Of a stretch of DNA of 29,315 bases, positions 16,039 to 23,112 are shown in pieces. The position numbers and the translations under genes were made by a program. The DNA lies in contig JAHZAT010000102.1 of NCBI GenBank assembly GCA_019423795.1, positions 1 to 29,315 of the forward strand. The letters run 5' to 3'. The first letter of the stretch is position 1. Each line of letters starts with the position of its first letter. Below the pieces are notes generated by a model. It was not told where the DNA came from. It saw nothing but the letters and a program-made list of their open reading frames with translations, and searched no databases. The stretch is from Clostridiales bacterium (GTDB lineage: Bacteria; Bacillota; Clostridia; Lachnospirales; Lachnospiraceae).

Positions 16039-16908
16039 ATGCTAAATTTTATCAGAGGATTTTGTATGGCATTAGCTGACAGTGTTCCGGGTGTATCTGG
16101 TGGAACGGTTGCGTTCTTACTTGGTTTTTATGACAAGTTTATCATGTCACTCGATTATTTGATGTCAGGAACAAAAGAAGAAAGAATTGAAGCAATTAAG
16201 TTTTTAATAAGGATTGGCATTGGATGGGTCGTTGGAATGGGAGCAGCAGTTTCTGTTCTGGCAAGTATTTTTGATGACAGGATTTATGAGATTAGTTCTT
16301 TATTCTTAGGACTTATCATTTTTGCAATTCCGATGATCTGCAAAGAAGAGAAAGATTCATTAAAAGGAAAATACCAGAATATCATCTGGGCAGTGATTGG
16401 AGTTGTACTTGTTGCAGCAATCACATACTTTAATCCAGTATCTGGAAAAGGAATCAGTGTTAGCGTGGAACATTTAAATATCGCATTGGTTGTTTATATC
16501 TTCGCAGTAGCGATGGTAGCAATCTCAGCAATGGTACTTCCAGGAATTTCAGGCTCAACAATGCTTCTGATCTTTGGGTTATATGTTCCAGTGATCACAG
16601 CACTCAAAGAAGTGATGCATCTTCATCTGTCTTACTTCCCAGTCATAGTGATCTTTGGACTTGGAATCTTGACAGGAATCGCACTCGTGATCAAACTGAT
16701 CCGCCGTGCATTGGAGAACCATAGAAGTGCGATGATCTATTTTGTTATCGGAATGATGATCGGTTCTTTATATGCGATCGTTATGGGACCAACAACACTG
16801 GAGAATACAAAAGCAGCGATGACACTTCATACGTTCCATCCAGTATTCTTTATTATCGGTATTGTGATTGTCTTCGGTCTTGAGAAGATCAAAGCGATCG
16901 CAGAATAA
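16039..16908 (+). CDS. popT: DUF368 polyprenyl-phosphate transporter (PopT-like)
   Basis: The integral membrane protein has 289 residues. Its two halves carry matching re-entrant motifs: ALADSVPGVSGGTVAFLLGFYD near residue 11 and SAMVLPGISGSTMLLIFGLY in the second half. This duplicated PGxSGxT unit is diagnostic of DUF368. DUF368 proteins were recently shown to recycle undecaprenyl phosphate (PopT), returning the lipid carrier used for cell-wall and surface glycans to the inner leaflet; assignment here is by family. The ATG at 16039 has AGAAAGAGG upstream. A TTG at 15985 would overlap the promoter element and is rejected. It is monocistronic, with its own terminator. The gene symbol follows the recent family name. 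Confidence 0.85.
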   Translation: MLNFIRGFCMALADSVPGVSGGTVAFLLGFYDKFIMSLDYLMSGTKEERIEAIKFLIRIGIGWVVGMGAAVSVLASIFDDRIYEISSLFLGLIIFAIPMICKEEKDSLKGKYQNIIWAVIGVVLVAAITYFNPVSGKGISVSVEHLNIALVVYIFAVAMVAISAMVLPGISGSTMLLIFGLYVPVITALKEVMHLHLSYFPVIVIFGLGILTGIALVIKLIRRALENHRSAMIYFVIGMMIGSLYAIVMGPTTLENTKAAMTLHTFHPVFFIIGIVIVFGLEKIKAIAE

Positions 16909-16921
16909 TACGAACAATTAA

Positions 16922-16939
16922 ATGATACAAAAGTATCAT
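16922..16939 (+). other. Perfect short hairpin after popT
   Basis: ATGATAC-AAAA-GTATCAT is a perfect 7-bp stem with an AAAA loop, 13 bases after the popT stop and just before the terminator. It could protect the mRNA 3' end, or be a small palindromic binding site. Confidence 0.5.
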
Positions 16940-16946
16940 GATCATA

Positions 16947-16988
16947 AAAGAAGTTTTGCAGGAATTTATCTGTGAGACTTCTTTTTTT
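16947..16988 (+). terminator. Intrinsic terminator of popT
   Basis: AAAGAAGT (16947-16954) pairs with ACTTCTTT (16977-16984), with an inner GCAG/CTGT helix, followed by an uninterrupted T-tract to 16988. Confidence 0.75.
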
Positions 16989-17042
16989 GATATATTTTGT
17001 GAAGAGATGATGATCGTAAATTCATGATAAACATTCACAGTT

Positions 17043-17070
17043 TTGACATAATCCTATGATAGAATAAAGT
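17043..17070 (+). promoter_or_regulatory. Promoter of the two-component system
   Basis: TTGACA (17043-17048), a 16-base spacer and TAAAGT (17065-17070). A TG-A-TAGAAT extended -10 overlaps it. Either gives a leader of roughly 80 bases before the GTG at 17158. Confidence 0.48.
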
Positions 17071-17157
17071 CAACAAAATAAGAAGGATGTTTCTTTTTTA
17101 TAGGAAAGAAATATAAATAAATGGTATGAGAAAATAAGATTAGGAGGAAGATACAAG

Positions 17158-17838
17158 GTGAATGAATTAAAGATATTAGTTGTGGATGATGAAAGCAGAA
17201 TGCGAAAGCTAGTCAAAGACTTTCTGACAAGAGCCGGCTATCAGGTGTTAGAAGCACAGGATGGTGAAGAAGCGGTTGATACCTTTTATTCTACAAAGGG
17301 GATCAATCTGTTAGTATTAGATGTTATGATGCCGAAGATGGACGGATGGGAAGTTGTCAAAGAAATCCGTAAAGTATCTAAAGTTCCGATCATCATGCTG
17401 ACGGCAAAAGATCAGGAACAAGATGAACTTCTTGGATTTGAACTTGGAGTGGATGAATATATTTCCAAACCATTCAGCCCAAAGATCTTGGTTGCCAGAG
17501 TGGAAGCCATTTTAAGAAGAACGGTTCAGACAGAAGGTGAACAGATAGAAGCTGGCGGAATTGTCATGGATGTTGGGGGACATCATGTCTCTATTGACGG
17601 AAAAAGCATCAATCTGAGTTACAAAGAATTTGAATTATTACAGTATTTTATGTCCAATCAAGGAAGAGCCCTTACAAGGGAAAGTATCTTAAATCAGGTG
17701 TGGAACTATGATTACTTTGGAGATGCAAGAACGATCGACACCCACGTAAAGAAATTAAGAAATAAACTTGGTGAAAAAGGTTCTTATATTCATACGATCT
17801 GGGGAATGGGATACAAATTTGAGGTTGAAGAGAATTGA
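17158..17838 (+). CDS. OmpR/PhoB-family response regulator
   Basis: The 226-residue protein has a receiver domain with the acidic pair D10/D11, phosphoacceptor D55 in LLVLDVMMPKMDGWE, T82 and K104 in SKPFSP. A C-terminal winged helix follows (LSYKEFELLQYFMSNQGRALTRESILNQVW, then RTIDTHVKKLRNKLGEKGSYIHTIWGMGYKF). It binds DNA after phosphorylation by the kinase encoded next. The GTG start at 17158 has TAGGAGGAAG upstream. Its stop overlaps the kinase start in TTGA, implying translational coupling. Sequence alone does not identify the stimulus or regulon. Confidence 0.95.
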   Translation: MNELKILVVDDESRMRKLVKDFLTRAGYQVLEAQDGEEAVDTFYSTKGINLLVLDVMMPKMDGWEVVKEIRKVSKVPIIMLTAKDQEQDELLGFELGVDEYISKPFSPKILVARVEAILRRTVQTEGEQIEAGGIVMDVGGHHVSIDGKSINLSYKEFELLQYFMSNQGRALTRESILNQVWNYDYFGDARTIDTHVKKLRNKLGEKGSYIHTIWGMGYKFEVEEN

Positions 17839-19319
17839 GAAAGAAATTATTAAAGAACCGTTCAGTTAGAGTCAAGATGACATTGATGCTGATCATCATC
17901 ATGACGTCGGTAATCTTATTATCAGTACTGATCAATCTTACTATGTTGAAGACATATTATACTGTGAAGGAAAAGAAGACGATCAAAGAATCTTATTACC
18001 AGATACAGAAAGTTTTTCAAAAAGATACGGTACGGAAGAATGATGTGGATGAGATCGCGAAGACTTATAATTACAGGGTTTTGATCAGTGATGGATCAGG
18101 AACGATCGTTTATAGTTCTGAAGGAGAGAAGAGCTTGATGTATAAAAGCCTTTGGAACATTTTAAATGAAAATCTTGATAAGATCAGTAACCAGATCAAG
18201 AAGCAAGGTTATGCAGTTATGACCAATACCAATAAGAGTATGGGAACAAGCATCAATCTAATGGGCTATCTGGATGGTGATTATACAGTGATCATAAGTA
18301 CACCGATGGAAAGTATCCAGACAAGTGCCAGATTATCCGGACAGTTTACGATGTATGTTGGACTGATCTTGATCATTTGCGGTGCAGTTGCGATGTATTT
18401 ATACAGCCGCCAGTTTACAAGACCAATTGAAGATATGGCCAAGGCCGCGAATCAGATGTCACATTTAGATTTTGATGTGAAAGTGCCAACAGGATCTGAT
18501 GATGAATTAGGACGACTTGGAGCCAGTATCAATGAGTTATCATCTAAATTGGAATTCACCATTTCAGAACTGAAAACAGCGAACAATGAACTGCAAAAAG
18601 ATATCGAGCAGAAAGTTCAGATTGATGAGATGCGAAAGGAATTCTTATCCCATGTATCCCATGAATTAAAGACACCGATCGCACTGATCCAGGGATATTC
18701 GGAAGGATTGAAAGACAATATCTTAGATGATGAAGAAAGCAAAGAGTTCTATTGTGACGTTATTGCAGATGAAGCAAAGAAGATGAACCGTATGGTACAG
18801 AAACTTCTGACACTGAATCAGATTGAATTCGGAAATAATCAGGTCAATATGGAACGATTTGATATCACAGAAATGATCCGCAATATGGTAGAATCAAGCA
18901 AGATCCTTGTGGAAAAGCAAGAAGTCAAGATCATATTTGATGAGCCAGAGACTCATGTGTGGGCAGATGAATTTATGATCGAAGAAGTTGTGAACAACTA
19001 TCTGAGCAATGCCAGAAATCACGTAACAGATGGTGGGATCATCAAAGTCAGCTATTGTCGTCATGGAAATGACGTAAGGATCAAAGTATTTAATACGGGA
19101 GACCATATTCCACAGGAAGATATTGATAAATTGTGGGTAAAATTCTATAAAGTCGATAAAGCAAGAACAAGAGAATACGGTGGAAGCGGAATCGGATTGT
19201 CTATCGTAGAAGCAACGATGAAAGCACATGGCAAAGATTATGGAGTTGCCAATGTAGAAGGTGGTGTAGAATTTTACTTTGATGTTGAATCTGCGGATTC
19301 TGAATCTGTACAATGTTAA
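17835..19319 (+). CDS. Sensor histidine kinase with HAMP domain
   Basis: The 494-residue membrane kinase has a first transmembrane segment at about 15-36, an extracytoplasmic sensor of about 135 residues and a second segment at about 171-190 (YVGLILIICGAVAMYLY). It continues with HAMP (RPIEDMAKAANQMSHLDFDV), a coiled coil, the H box FLSHVSHELKTP with H276, the N box NNYLSNARNHV, and G boxes at NTGDHIPQEDIDKLW and GGSGIGLSIV. It should autophosphorylate on H276 and pass the phosphate to D55 of the preceding regulator. The TTG start overlaps the regulator stop (TTGA) and places basic residues ahead of the first membrane helix; an ATG 14 codons later is possible but would trim that segment. Confidence 0.93.
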   Translation: MRKKLLKNRSVRVKMTLMLIIIMTSVILLSVLINLTMLKTYYTVKEKKTIKESYYQIQKVFQKDTVRKNDVDEIAKTYNYRVLISDGSGTIVYSSEGEKSLMYKSLWNILNENLDKISNQIKKQGYAVMTNTNKSMGTSINLMGYLDGDYTVIISTPMESIQTSARLSGQFTMYVGLILIICGAVAMYLYSRQFTRPIEDMAKAANQMSHLDFDVKVPTGSDDELGRLGASINELSSKLEFTISELKTANNELQKDIEQKVQIDEMRKEFLSHVSHELKTPIALIQGYSEGLKDNILDDEESKEFYCDVIADEAKKMNRMVQKLLTLNQIEFGNNQVNMERFDITEMIRNMVESSKILVEKQEVKIIFDEPETHVWADEFMIEEVVNNYLSNARNHVTDGGIIKVSYCRHGNDVRIKVFNTGDHIPQEDIDKLWVKFYKVDKARTREYGGSGIGLSIVEATMKAHGKDYGVANVEGGVEFYFDVESADSESVQC

Positions 19320-19322
19320 AAA

Positions 19323-19360
19323 AGCATTTTCATTGTGTTGTGTATGGAAGTAAAAATGCT
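19323..19360 (-). other. Inverted repeat after the kinase, terminator-like on the minus strand
   Basis: AGCATTTT (19323-19330) pairs with AAAATGCT (19353-19360). On the plus strand no T-run follows; on the minus strand the stem is followed by TTTTTT, so it would terminate antisense transcripts entering the kinase gene. Confidence 0.45.
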
Positions 19361-19361
19361 A

Positions 19362-19391
19362 CAGACAAAGAAATGAGTTTTGTGGTATGAT
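19362..19391 (+). promoter_or_regulatory. Possible promoter of the sirtuin-like gene and hisHF
   Basis: CAGACA (19362-19367), an 18-base spacer and TATGAT (19386-19391) with an upstream TGG extended -10. The hairpin at 19410-19439 would lie in the leader of this transcript. Confidence 0.38.
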
Positions 19392-19409
19392 AGATAAATA
19401 GTGTAAGCA

Positions 19410-19439
19410 AAAAGAAATCAGTGTAAACTGGTTTCTTTT
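19410..19439 (+). terminator. Hairpin between promoter and start of the sirtuin-like gene
   Basis: AAAAGAAATCAG (19410-19421) and CTGGTTTCTTTT (19428-19439) form a 12-bp stem with one G-U pair and a TGTAAA loop. The T-rich right arm could work as a weak intrinsic terminator for the kinase operon or as an attenuator for the downstream genes, because a promoter-like element precedes it. Confidence 0.5.
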
Positions 19440-19458
19440 GGATAATAGGATAAAAAGG

Positions 19459-20250
19459 ATGAAAAGAAATATGTTAAAAGATTACAAAGAACAGATTCAG
19501 GATGCAGACCTTGTATTAGTGGGGATCGGACGAGAATTGCGTGCAGACCGTGTGATCGATTTCAAGAAAGCGATCACAAATGAACATTACCAGAATCTCA
19601 TCGATAAAGAAGATGAAGATTCCAAATGGATGAGAACTGTTTACGAGAGAGAGTATTTATTATCCATGAAAGAGACAGATCTGTTTAAAGAATTAGAAGA
19701 AGTTTTGGAAGGAAAAGAATATTTCGTAGTGACGAGTAACGATGATGGATTATTGTATCATACCCATTTAAAGAAAGATCACGTGACAGCACCATGTGGA
19801 AATGGAGATTTCTTCCAGTGCAGTGCACCATGTGATGAGCAGCTCTATCCTGCGAACTTAGGACTTAAAGATTTGATCGACTATTATGAAAAAACAGGAA
19901 AGATCGAACATCTGGAATGTCCAAAATGTGGAAAACAATTGATTTTTAATGTCCGCACAGAAGAGACAAAATCTATCTATATCGAAGGAGCTTACTTAAA
20001 TTCATGGGCAAGTTACACAAAATGGCTGCAAAACACTTTAAATAAAAAGCTTTTTATATTAGAATTAGGAGAAGGTTTTGAAGTTCCAAGTTTGTTCCGC
20101 TGGCCTTTCGAGAAGATGGCATTCTACAATGAGAAAGCAACTTTTGTAAGAGTGCATCATTCACTTTACCAGATTGGAAAAGAGATCAAAGAAAAAGGAA
20201 TCGGGATCAAGATGGACAGCCGTGACTTTTTAAACATAGCACACGAATAG
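19459..20250 (+). CDS. Sirtuin-like (SIR2 family, class M-related) protein
   Basis: The 263-residue protein is a divergent SIR2 homologue. LVLVGIGRELRAD (18-30) stands at the Rossmann NAD loop, TSNDDGLLYH (92-101) at the NxD motif, and four cysteines, C121 and C125 (FQCSAPC) and C154 and C157 (CPKCGK), form the zinc module. ILELGEGFEVPSLFRWPFEKM (200-220) resembles the late NAD-binding motif of macrodomain-linked SirTM sirtuins, which are protein ADP-ribosyltransferases. The usual catalytic His is not evident: the segment before the first zinc cysteines reads APCGNGDFFQC. I chose ATG 19459 (AGGA 8 bases upstream); a TTG at 19438 overlaps a hairpin, and ATG 19471 is also possible. No macrodomain or lipoyl genes lie nearby; hisH follows after 9 bases. 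Deacylase, ADP-ribosyl transfer or an inactive NAD sensor are all possible. Confidence 0.7.
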   Translation: MKRNMLKDYKEQIQDADLVLVGIGRELRADRVIDFKKAITNEHYQNLIDKEDEDSKWMRTVYEREYLLSMKETDLFKELEEVLEGKEYFVVTSNDDGLLYHTHLKKDHVTAPCGNGDFFQCSAPCDEQLYPANLGLKDLIDYYEKTGKIEHLECPKCGKQLIFNVRTEETKSIYIEGAYLNSWASYTKWLQNTLNKKLFILELGEGFEVPSLFRWPFEKMAFYNEKATFVRVHHSLYQIGKEIKEKGIGIKMDSRDFLNIAHE

Positions 20251-20259
20251 GAGGCACCT

Positions 20260-20865
20260 ATGATAGCGATTATTGATTATGATGCAGGAAATATCAAAAG
20301 TGTTGAAAAAGCACTCAATTATCTTGGAGAAGAAGCAATCATCACAAGAGATCACGATGAGATCGTAAACAGCGATAAAGTGATTCTTCCGGGAGTTGGA
20401 GCATTTGCAGATGCGATGGAGAAGATCCGTCATTATGGATTAGAAGAAACGATCCATGAAGTTGTAGAGAAGAATATTCCATTTTTAGGAATCTGTCTTG
20501 GGTTACAGCTGATGTTTGAATCCAGCGATGAAGGACCGGGAGTCAAAGGACTTGGATTATTACCAGGAAAGATCTTAAGAATTCCAAAGAGTGGAGATTT
20601 AAAGATTCCACATATGGGATGGAATAATATCAAAGTCAAAGAAGGTTCTAGATTATTCAAAGGACTTCCAGATAATCCATATGTATATTTTGTACATTCC
20701 TATTATCTTCAGGCAGACGATGAAGATATCGTAGCAGCAACAACCGAATATGGTGTGAAGATTCACGCAGCAGTAGAGAAAGACAACATCTTTGCCTGCC
20801 AGTTCCATCCGGAAAAGAGCAGCACCGTAGGACTACAGATTTTAAAGAACTTCGTTTCACTATAG
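20260..20865 (+). CDS. hisH: Imidazole glycerol phosphate synthase, glutaminase subunit
   Basis: The 201-residue class I glutamine amidotransferase has nucleophile C79 in FLGICLGLQLMFE and H183/E185 in ACQFHPEKSS completing the triad; the N-terminal IIDYDAGNIKSVEKAL is typical of HisH. It hydrolyses glutamine and channels ammonia to HisF for closure of the imidazole ring in histidine synthesis, releasing AICAR to purine metabolism. TAGGAGGCAC is its ribosome binding site. hisF starts 12 bases after its stop. The rest of the histidine pathway is not in the window, so the operon is split. Confidence 0.96.
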   Translation: MIAIIDYDAGNIKSVEKALNYLGEEAIITRDHDEIVNSDKVILPGVGAFADAMEKIRHYGLEETIHEVVEKNIPFLGICLGLQLMFESSDEGPGVKGLGLLPGKILRIPKSGDLKIPHMGWNNIKVKEGSRLFKGLPDNPYVYFVHSYYLQADDEDIVAATTEYGVKIHAAVEKDNIFACQFHPEKSSTVGLQILKNFVSL

Positions 20866-20877
20866 GAGGAATTGGCG

Positions 20878-21639
20878 ATGCATACAAAGAGAATTATCCC
20901 ATGTTTAGATGTCAAAGCAGGACGCGTCGTAAAAGGTGTCAATTTCGTTAATCTGATTGATGCCGGAGACCCGGTAGAGATCGCAGCAGCATATGACAAA
21001 GCAGGTGCAGATGAACTTGTATTTTTAGATATCACAGCATCATCCGATGCAAGAAATATCATGATCGATATGGTAAGAAAAGTCGCAGAAAAAGTATTTA
21101 TTCCATTTACCGTCGGTGGAGGGATCCGTACTGTGGATGACTTTAAAGCAATCTTACGAGAAGGCGCAGATAAGATTTCGATTAATTCCTCAGCAATCAA
21201 TACACCGAATCTGATCAATGATGCAGCAGACAAATTCGGAAGCCAGTGTGTTGTTGTAGCGATTGATGCCAAACGCAGAGCCGACGGAAGCGGATGGAAT
21301 GTATACAAGAACGGTGGAAGAATCGATGTAGGCTTAGATGCTGTAGAATGGGCCATGGAAGCAAACCGCCGTGGAGCAGGAGAAATCCTGTTAACAAGCA
21401 TGGACTGTGACGGAACGAAAGCAGGATATGACAATAAACTGACAAGAATCATTGCAGAGAATGTTGATATTCCAGTGATCGCATCTGGTGGTGCGGGGAA
21501 TAAAGAACATTTTTATGATACATTGACAGAAGGAAAAGCAGATGCAGCATTGGCGGCTTCACTGTTCCATTTTAATGAATTGAAGATATCTGATCTGAAG
21601 GAATATCTGGATCAGAGAGGGATCAGTGTCAGAAGATAG
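20878..21639 (+). CDS. hisF: Imidazole glycerol phosphate synthase, cyclase subunit
   Basis: The 253-residue (beta-alpha)8 barrel has catalytic D11 (IIPCLDVKAGRVVKG) and D130 (VVVAIDAKRRADGSGW). Phosphate-binding loops VGGGIRTVDDF and IASGGAG, and TSMDCDGTKAGYD, are all standard for HisF. Together with HisH it converts PRFAR and ammonia to imidazole glycerol phosphate and AICAR. The ATG at 20878, with ATAGGAGGAA upstream, gives the family's normal N-terminus; a TTG two codons earlier is rejected. It ends the run at the strong terminator at 21663-21698. Confidence 0.97.
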   Translation: MHTKRIIPCLDVKAGRVVKGVNFVNLIDAGDPVEIAAAYDKAGADELVFLDITASSDARNIMIDMVRKVAEKVFIPFTVGGGIRTVDDFKAILREGADKISINSSAINTPNLINDAADKFGSQCVVVAIDAKRRADGSGWNVYKNGGRIDVGLDAVEWAMEANRRGAGEILLTSMDCDGTKAGYDNKLTRIIAENVDIPVIASGGAGNKEHFYDTLTEGKADAALAASLFHFNELKISDLKEYLDQRGISVRR

Positions 21640-21662
21640 AATTACATCATTTGATGATAAGG

Positions 21663-21698
21663 AAAGAAGACTCTTTTTTGTGAGGAGTCTTCTTTTTT
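21663..21698 (+). terminator. Intrinsic terminator of hisF
   Basis: AAAGAAGACTC (21663-21673) pairs perfectly with GAGTCTTCTTT (21685-21695), an 11-bp stem followed by T residues. It marks the boundary between core metabolism and the hicAB island. Confidence 0.9.
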
Positions 21699-21720
21699 AA
21701 TACAATGTTATTGTAAAATA

Positions 21721-21749
21721 TTGACACCAAATACGACACCAAATATAAT
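21721..21749 (+). promoter_or_regulatory. Consensus sigma-A promoter of hicAB
   Basis: TTGACA (21721-21726), exactly 17 bases, then TATAAT (21744-21749): a perfect consensus promoter, the strongest in the window. The expected start is about 13 bases before the hicA ATG at 21769. Such strength implies tight repression, probably by HicB. Confidence 0.85.
21723..21745 (+). repeat. Tandem direct repeat in the hicAB promoter spacer
   Basis: GACACCAAATA occurs at 21723-21733 and again at 21735-21745, a 12-base period that fills the region between the -35 and -10 boxes. Its place suggests an operator read by the ribbon-helix-helix domain of HicB; a recombination site scar is the alternative. Confidence 0.6.
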
Positions 21750-21768
21750 AAAAGAAAGGAAGATACAA

Positions 21769-22026
21769 ATGTCAAAATGGGATAAACTAATCGCACGTAT
21801 TTGCAATTTGTCGAAGGATCTTCGATTTACACAATTACAAAGGGTATTAGAAACTTATGGGTATAGGATGGATGCCCCAAGAAGTGGAAGTAGTCATTAT
21901 ACATTTAGAAAACAAGGAAAAAGTCCAATTACAATACCAAAGCATGAACCAATTAAAAAAGTATATGTAGAAATGGTAAGAAAGGTTGTAGAAAGCGAGG
22001 AAAGAGAAAATGAAAACGCTGAATGA
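21769..22026 (+). CDS. hicA: HicA-family toxin (mRNA interferase)
   Basis: The 85-residue protein has a dsRBD-like HicA fold: FTQLQRVLETYGYRMDAPRSGSSHYTFR with the catalytic histidine H43 in GSSHYTF, then ITIPKHEPIKKVYVEMVRKVV, where the conserved PxH...K pattern closes the fold. HicA toxins cleave mRNA independently of the ribosome. The ATG at 21769 has AAGGAAG upstream; a TTG at 21721 lies inside the promoter and is rejected. The short N-terminal extension (MSKWDKLIARICNLSKD) makes it slightly longer than the usual 60-80 residues. hicB overlaps its last 17 bases. Isoleucine codons here are mainly ATT and ATA, unlike the ATC-rich neighbours, a sign of horizontal acquisition. Confidence 0.88.
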   Translation: MSKWDKLIARICNLSKDLRFTQLQRVLETYGYRMDAPRSGSSHYTFRKQGKSPITIPKHEPIKKVYVEMVRKVVESEERENENAE

Positions 22027-22381
22027 GTATATGAGTATGTCATATAAGATGGAAATCATAGAAGATCAAGATGAGGGTGGGTTTGTAATATCTTATCCTG
22101 ATTTACCAGGTTGTATTACATGTGGAGAAACGATAGAGAGTGCAATGCAGAATGCAAAAGATGCAAAAAGAGAGTGGATCAGAGCAGCATTGGAAGAGGG
22201 AATAGAAATTTATGAACCAGATAGCTTGGAAAATTATTCTGGACAATTCAAATTAAGAATACCACGAAGTCTACACAGATCATTAGCAGAACATTCACAG
22301 AGAGAAGGAATTAGTATGAATCAATACTGTGTTTATTTACTTTCGAAAAATGATGTGATGTATTCAAAATGGTATGAATGA
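22010..22381 (+). CDS. hicB: HicB-family antitoxin
   Basis: The 123-residue antitoxin has two parts. The N-terminal partial RNase H-like domain (YKMEIIEDQDEGGFVISYPDLPGCITCGETIESAMQNAKDAKREWI) binds and blocks HicA. The C-terminal ribbon-helix-helix (FKLRIPRSLHRSLAEHSQREGISMNQYCVYLL) binds DNA for autoregulation. It starts inside hicA (17-base overlap) with GAGGAAAGAG upstream, so translation is coupled. The C-terminal type with RHH points to operator binding at the repeats in 21723-21745. The toxin-first gene order is standard for hicAB. Confidence 0.92.
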   Translation: MKTLNEYMSMSYKMEIIEDQDEGGFVISYPDLPGCITCGETIESAMQNAKDAKREWIRAALEEGIEIYEPDSLENYSGQFKLRIPRSLHRSLAEHSQREGISMNQYCVYLLSKNDVMYSKWYE

Positions 22382-22567
22382 TTAAGGAAAGAAGTAGAAT
22401 TAAAGAAAACAAAGACAGCCAAAGGCAAAGCAAGAAAGCATCCTCTATACCGTTGGGCAAGACTGATCGCAGCAACGACATGGGAAGAGGTTGCGCAGGA
22501 ATCAGCAGGTAATAGATATATGGAAAGGATACAAGAAGAAATCTACAATTTAATTAATAATGAATAA
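22382..22567 (+). pseudogene. Remnant of an Rpn-like PD-(D/E)XK nuclease/transposase C-terminus
   Basis: Directly after the hicB stop, the same reading frame stays open for 61 codons to TAA 22565-22567, with no start codon of its own at the 5' end. The translation includes KHPLYRWARLIAATTWEEVA and RYMERIQEEIYNL, which resembles to me the C-terminal tail of Rpn-family recombination-promoting nucleases (PD-(D/E)XK transposase-like), common in Lachnospiraceae. The nuclease domain itself is absent, so this is a decayed or replaced gene, with hicAB sitting where its front should be. Identification is from memory of the family and is tentative; the open frame without a start is directly visible. 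Confidence 0.42.
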
Positions 22568-22586
22568 AAATCGGAGGACATTACAA

Positions 22587-22994
22587 ATGAGTATCAAAAC
22601 AGACAAAGCAGCACAAAACCACCAGAAAGGCTACAACTGTGCCCAGGCAGTTGCCTGTGCATTTGCTGAAGAAATGGGAATCGACGAATCCATCATTTTC
22701 AAGATGATGGAAGGCCATGGACTAGGTATGGGCTGCATGGAAGGAACATGTGGAGCAATCACCGGAGCCGTTGCAGTCATCGGTGCCATAAAAAGCTGTG
22801 GAGACATCGAGAAACCAGTTTCCAAGGCAGCAACATATAAACTAACAGGAGAGCTTGTAAAACGCTTTCAGGAGAAGAATCAAGCAACAAAATGTAAGGA
22901 CCTAAAAGGGATTGAAACGGGAAAAGTCTTAAGATCCTGTCCAGGCTGCATTGAAGATGCAACAGCCATTCTGGAAGAAATTTTAGCAGAATGA
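22587..22994 (+). CDS. C_GCAxxG_C_C family redox-type protein
   Basis: The 135-residue cytoplasmic protein is rich in conserved cysteines: C18 in GYNCAQAV, C50 and C55 in MGCMEGTCGAITGAVAVIG, C71, C103 and the C118/C121 pair in CPGCIEDA. This pattern defines the C_GCAxxG_C_C family (TIGR01909-like), thought to be redox-active or metal-binding in anaerobes; the biochemical role is not established. The ATG at 22587 has TCGGAGGAC upstream; an ATG at 22560 lies inside the preceding remnant and lacks a ribosome binding site. No promoter was clear; it may be read from the hicAB promoter. It ends at the strong terminator at 23021-23079. Confidence 0.85.
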   Translation: MSIKTDKAAQNHQKGYNCAQAVACAFAEEMGIDESIIFKMMEGHGLGMGCMEGTCGAITGAVAVIGAIKSCGDIEKPVSKAATYKLTGELVKRFQEKNQATKCKDLKGIETGKVLRSCPGCIEDATAILEEILAE

Positions 22995-23020
22995 TCTAAT
23001 TGAAATAGAAAGAAACAAAC

Positions 23021-23079
23021 AAGAAGCCATGTTACAAGCATAGACAAGATTTATCTATGCTGGAACATGGCTTCTTTTT
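23021..23079. terminator. Strong bidirectional terminator between convergent genes
   Basis: AAGAAGCCATGTT (23021-23033) pairs with AACATGGCTTCTT (23064-23076), and an inner stem AGCATAGA/TCTATGCT extends the helix, followed by TTTTT. It serves the redox gene and, in the other direction, the large activase gene. Confidence 0.9.
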
Positions 23080-23112
23080 ATTAGCATTTGATTCTAAACA
23101 ATAGAAAAATAA

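Noticed and set aside
18894..19313. 139-codon minus-strand frame inside the histidine kinase gene
   Set aside because: It is antisense to the conserved ATPase domain; no family resemblance or promoter.
21700..22586. Intact insertion sequence or integrative element around hicAB
   Set aside because: No transposase or integrase frame, no terminal inverted repeats and no flanking target duplication were found; only a short Rpn-like remnant is visible.
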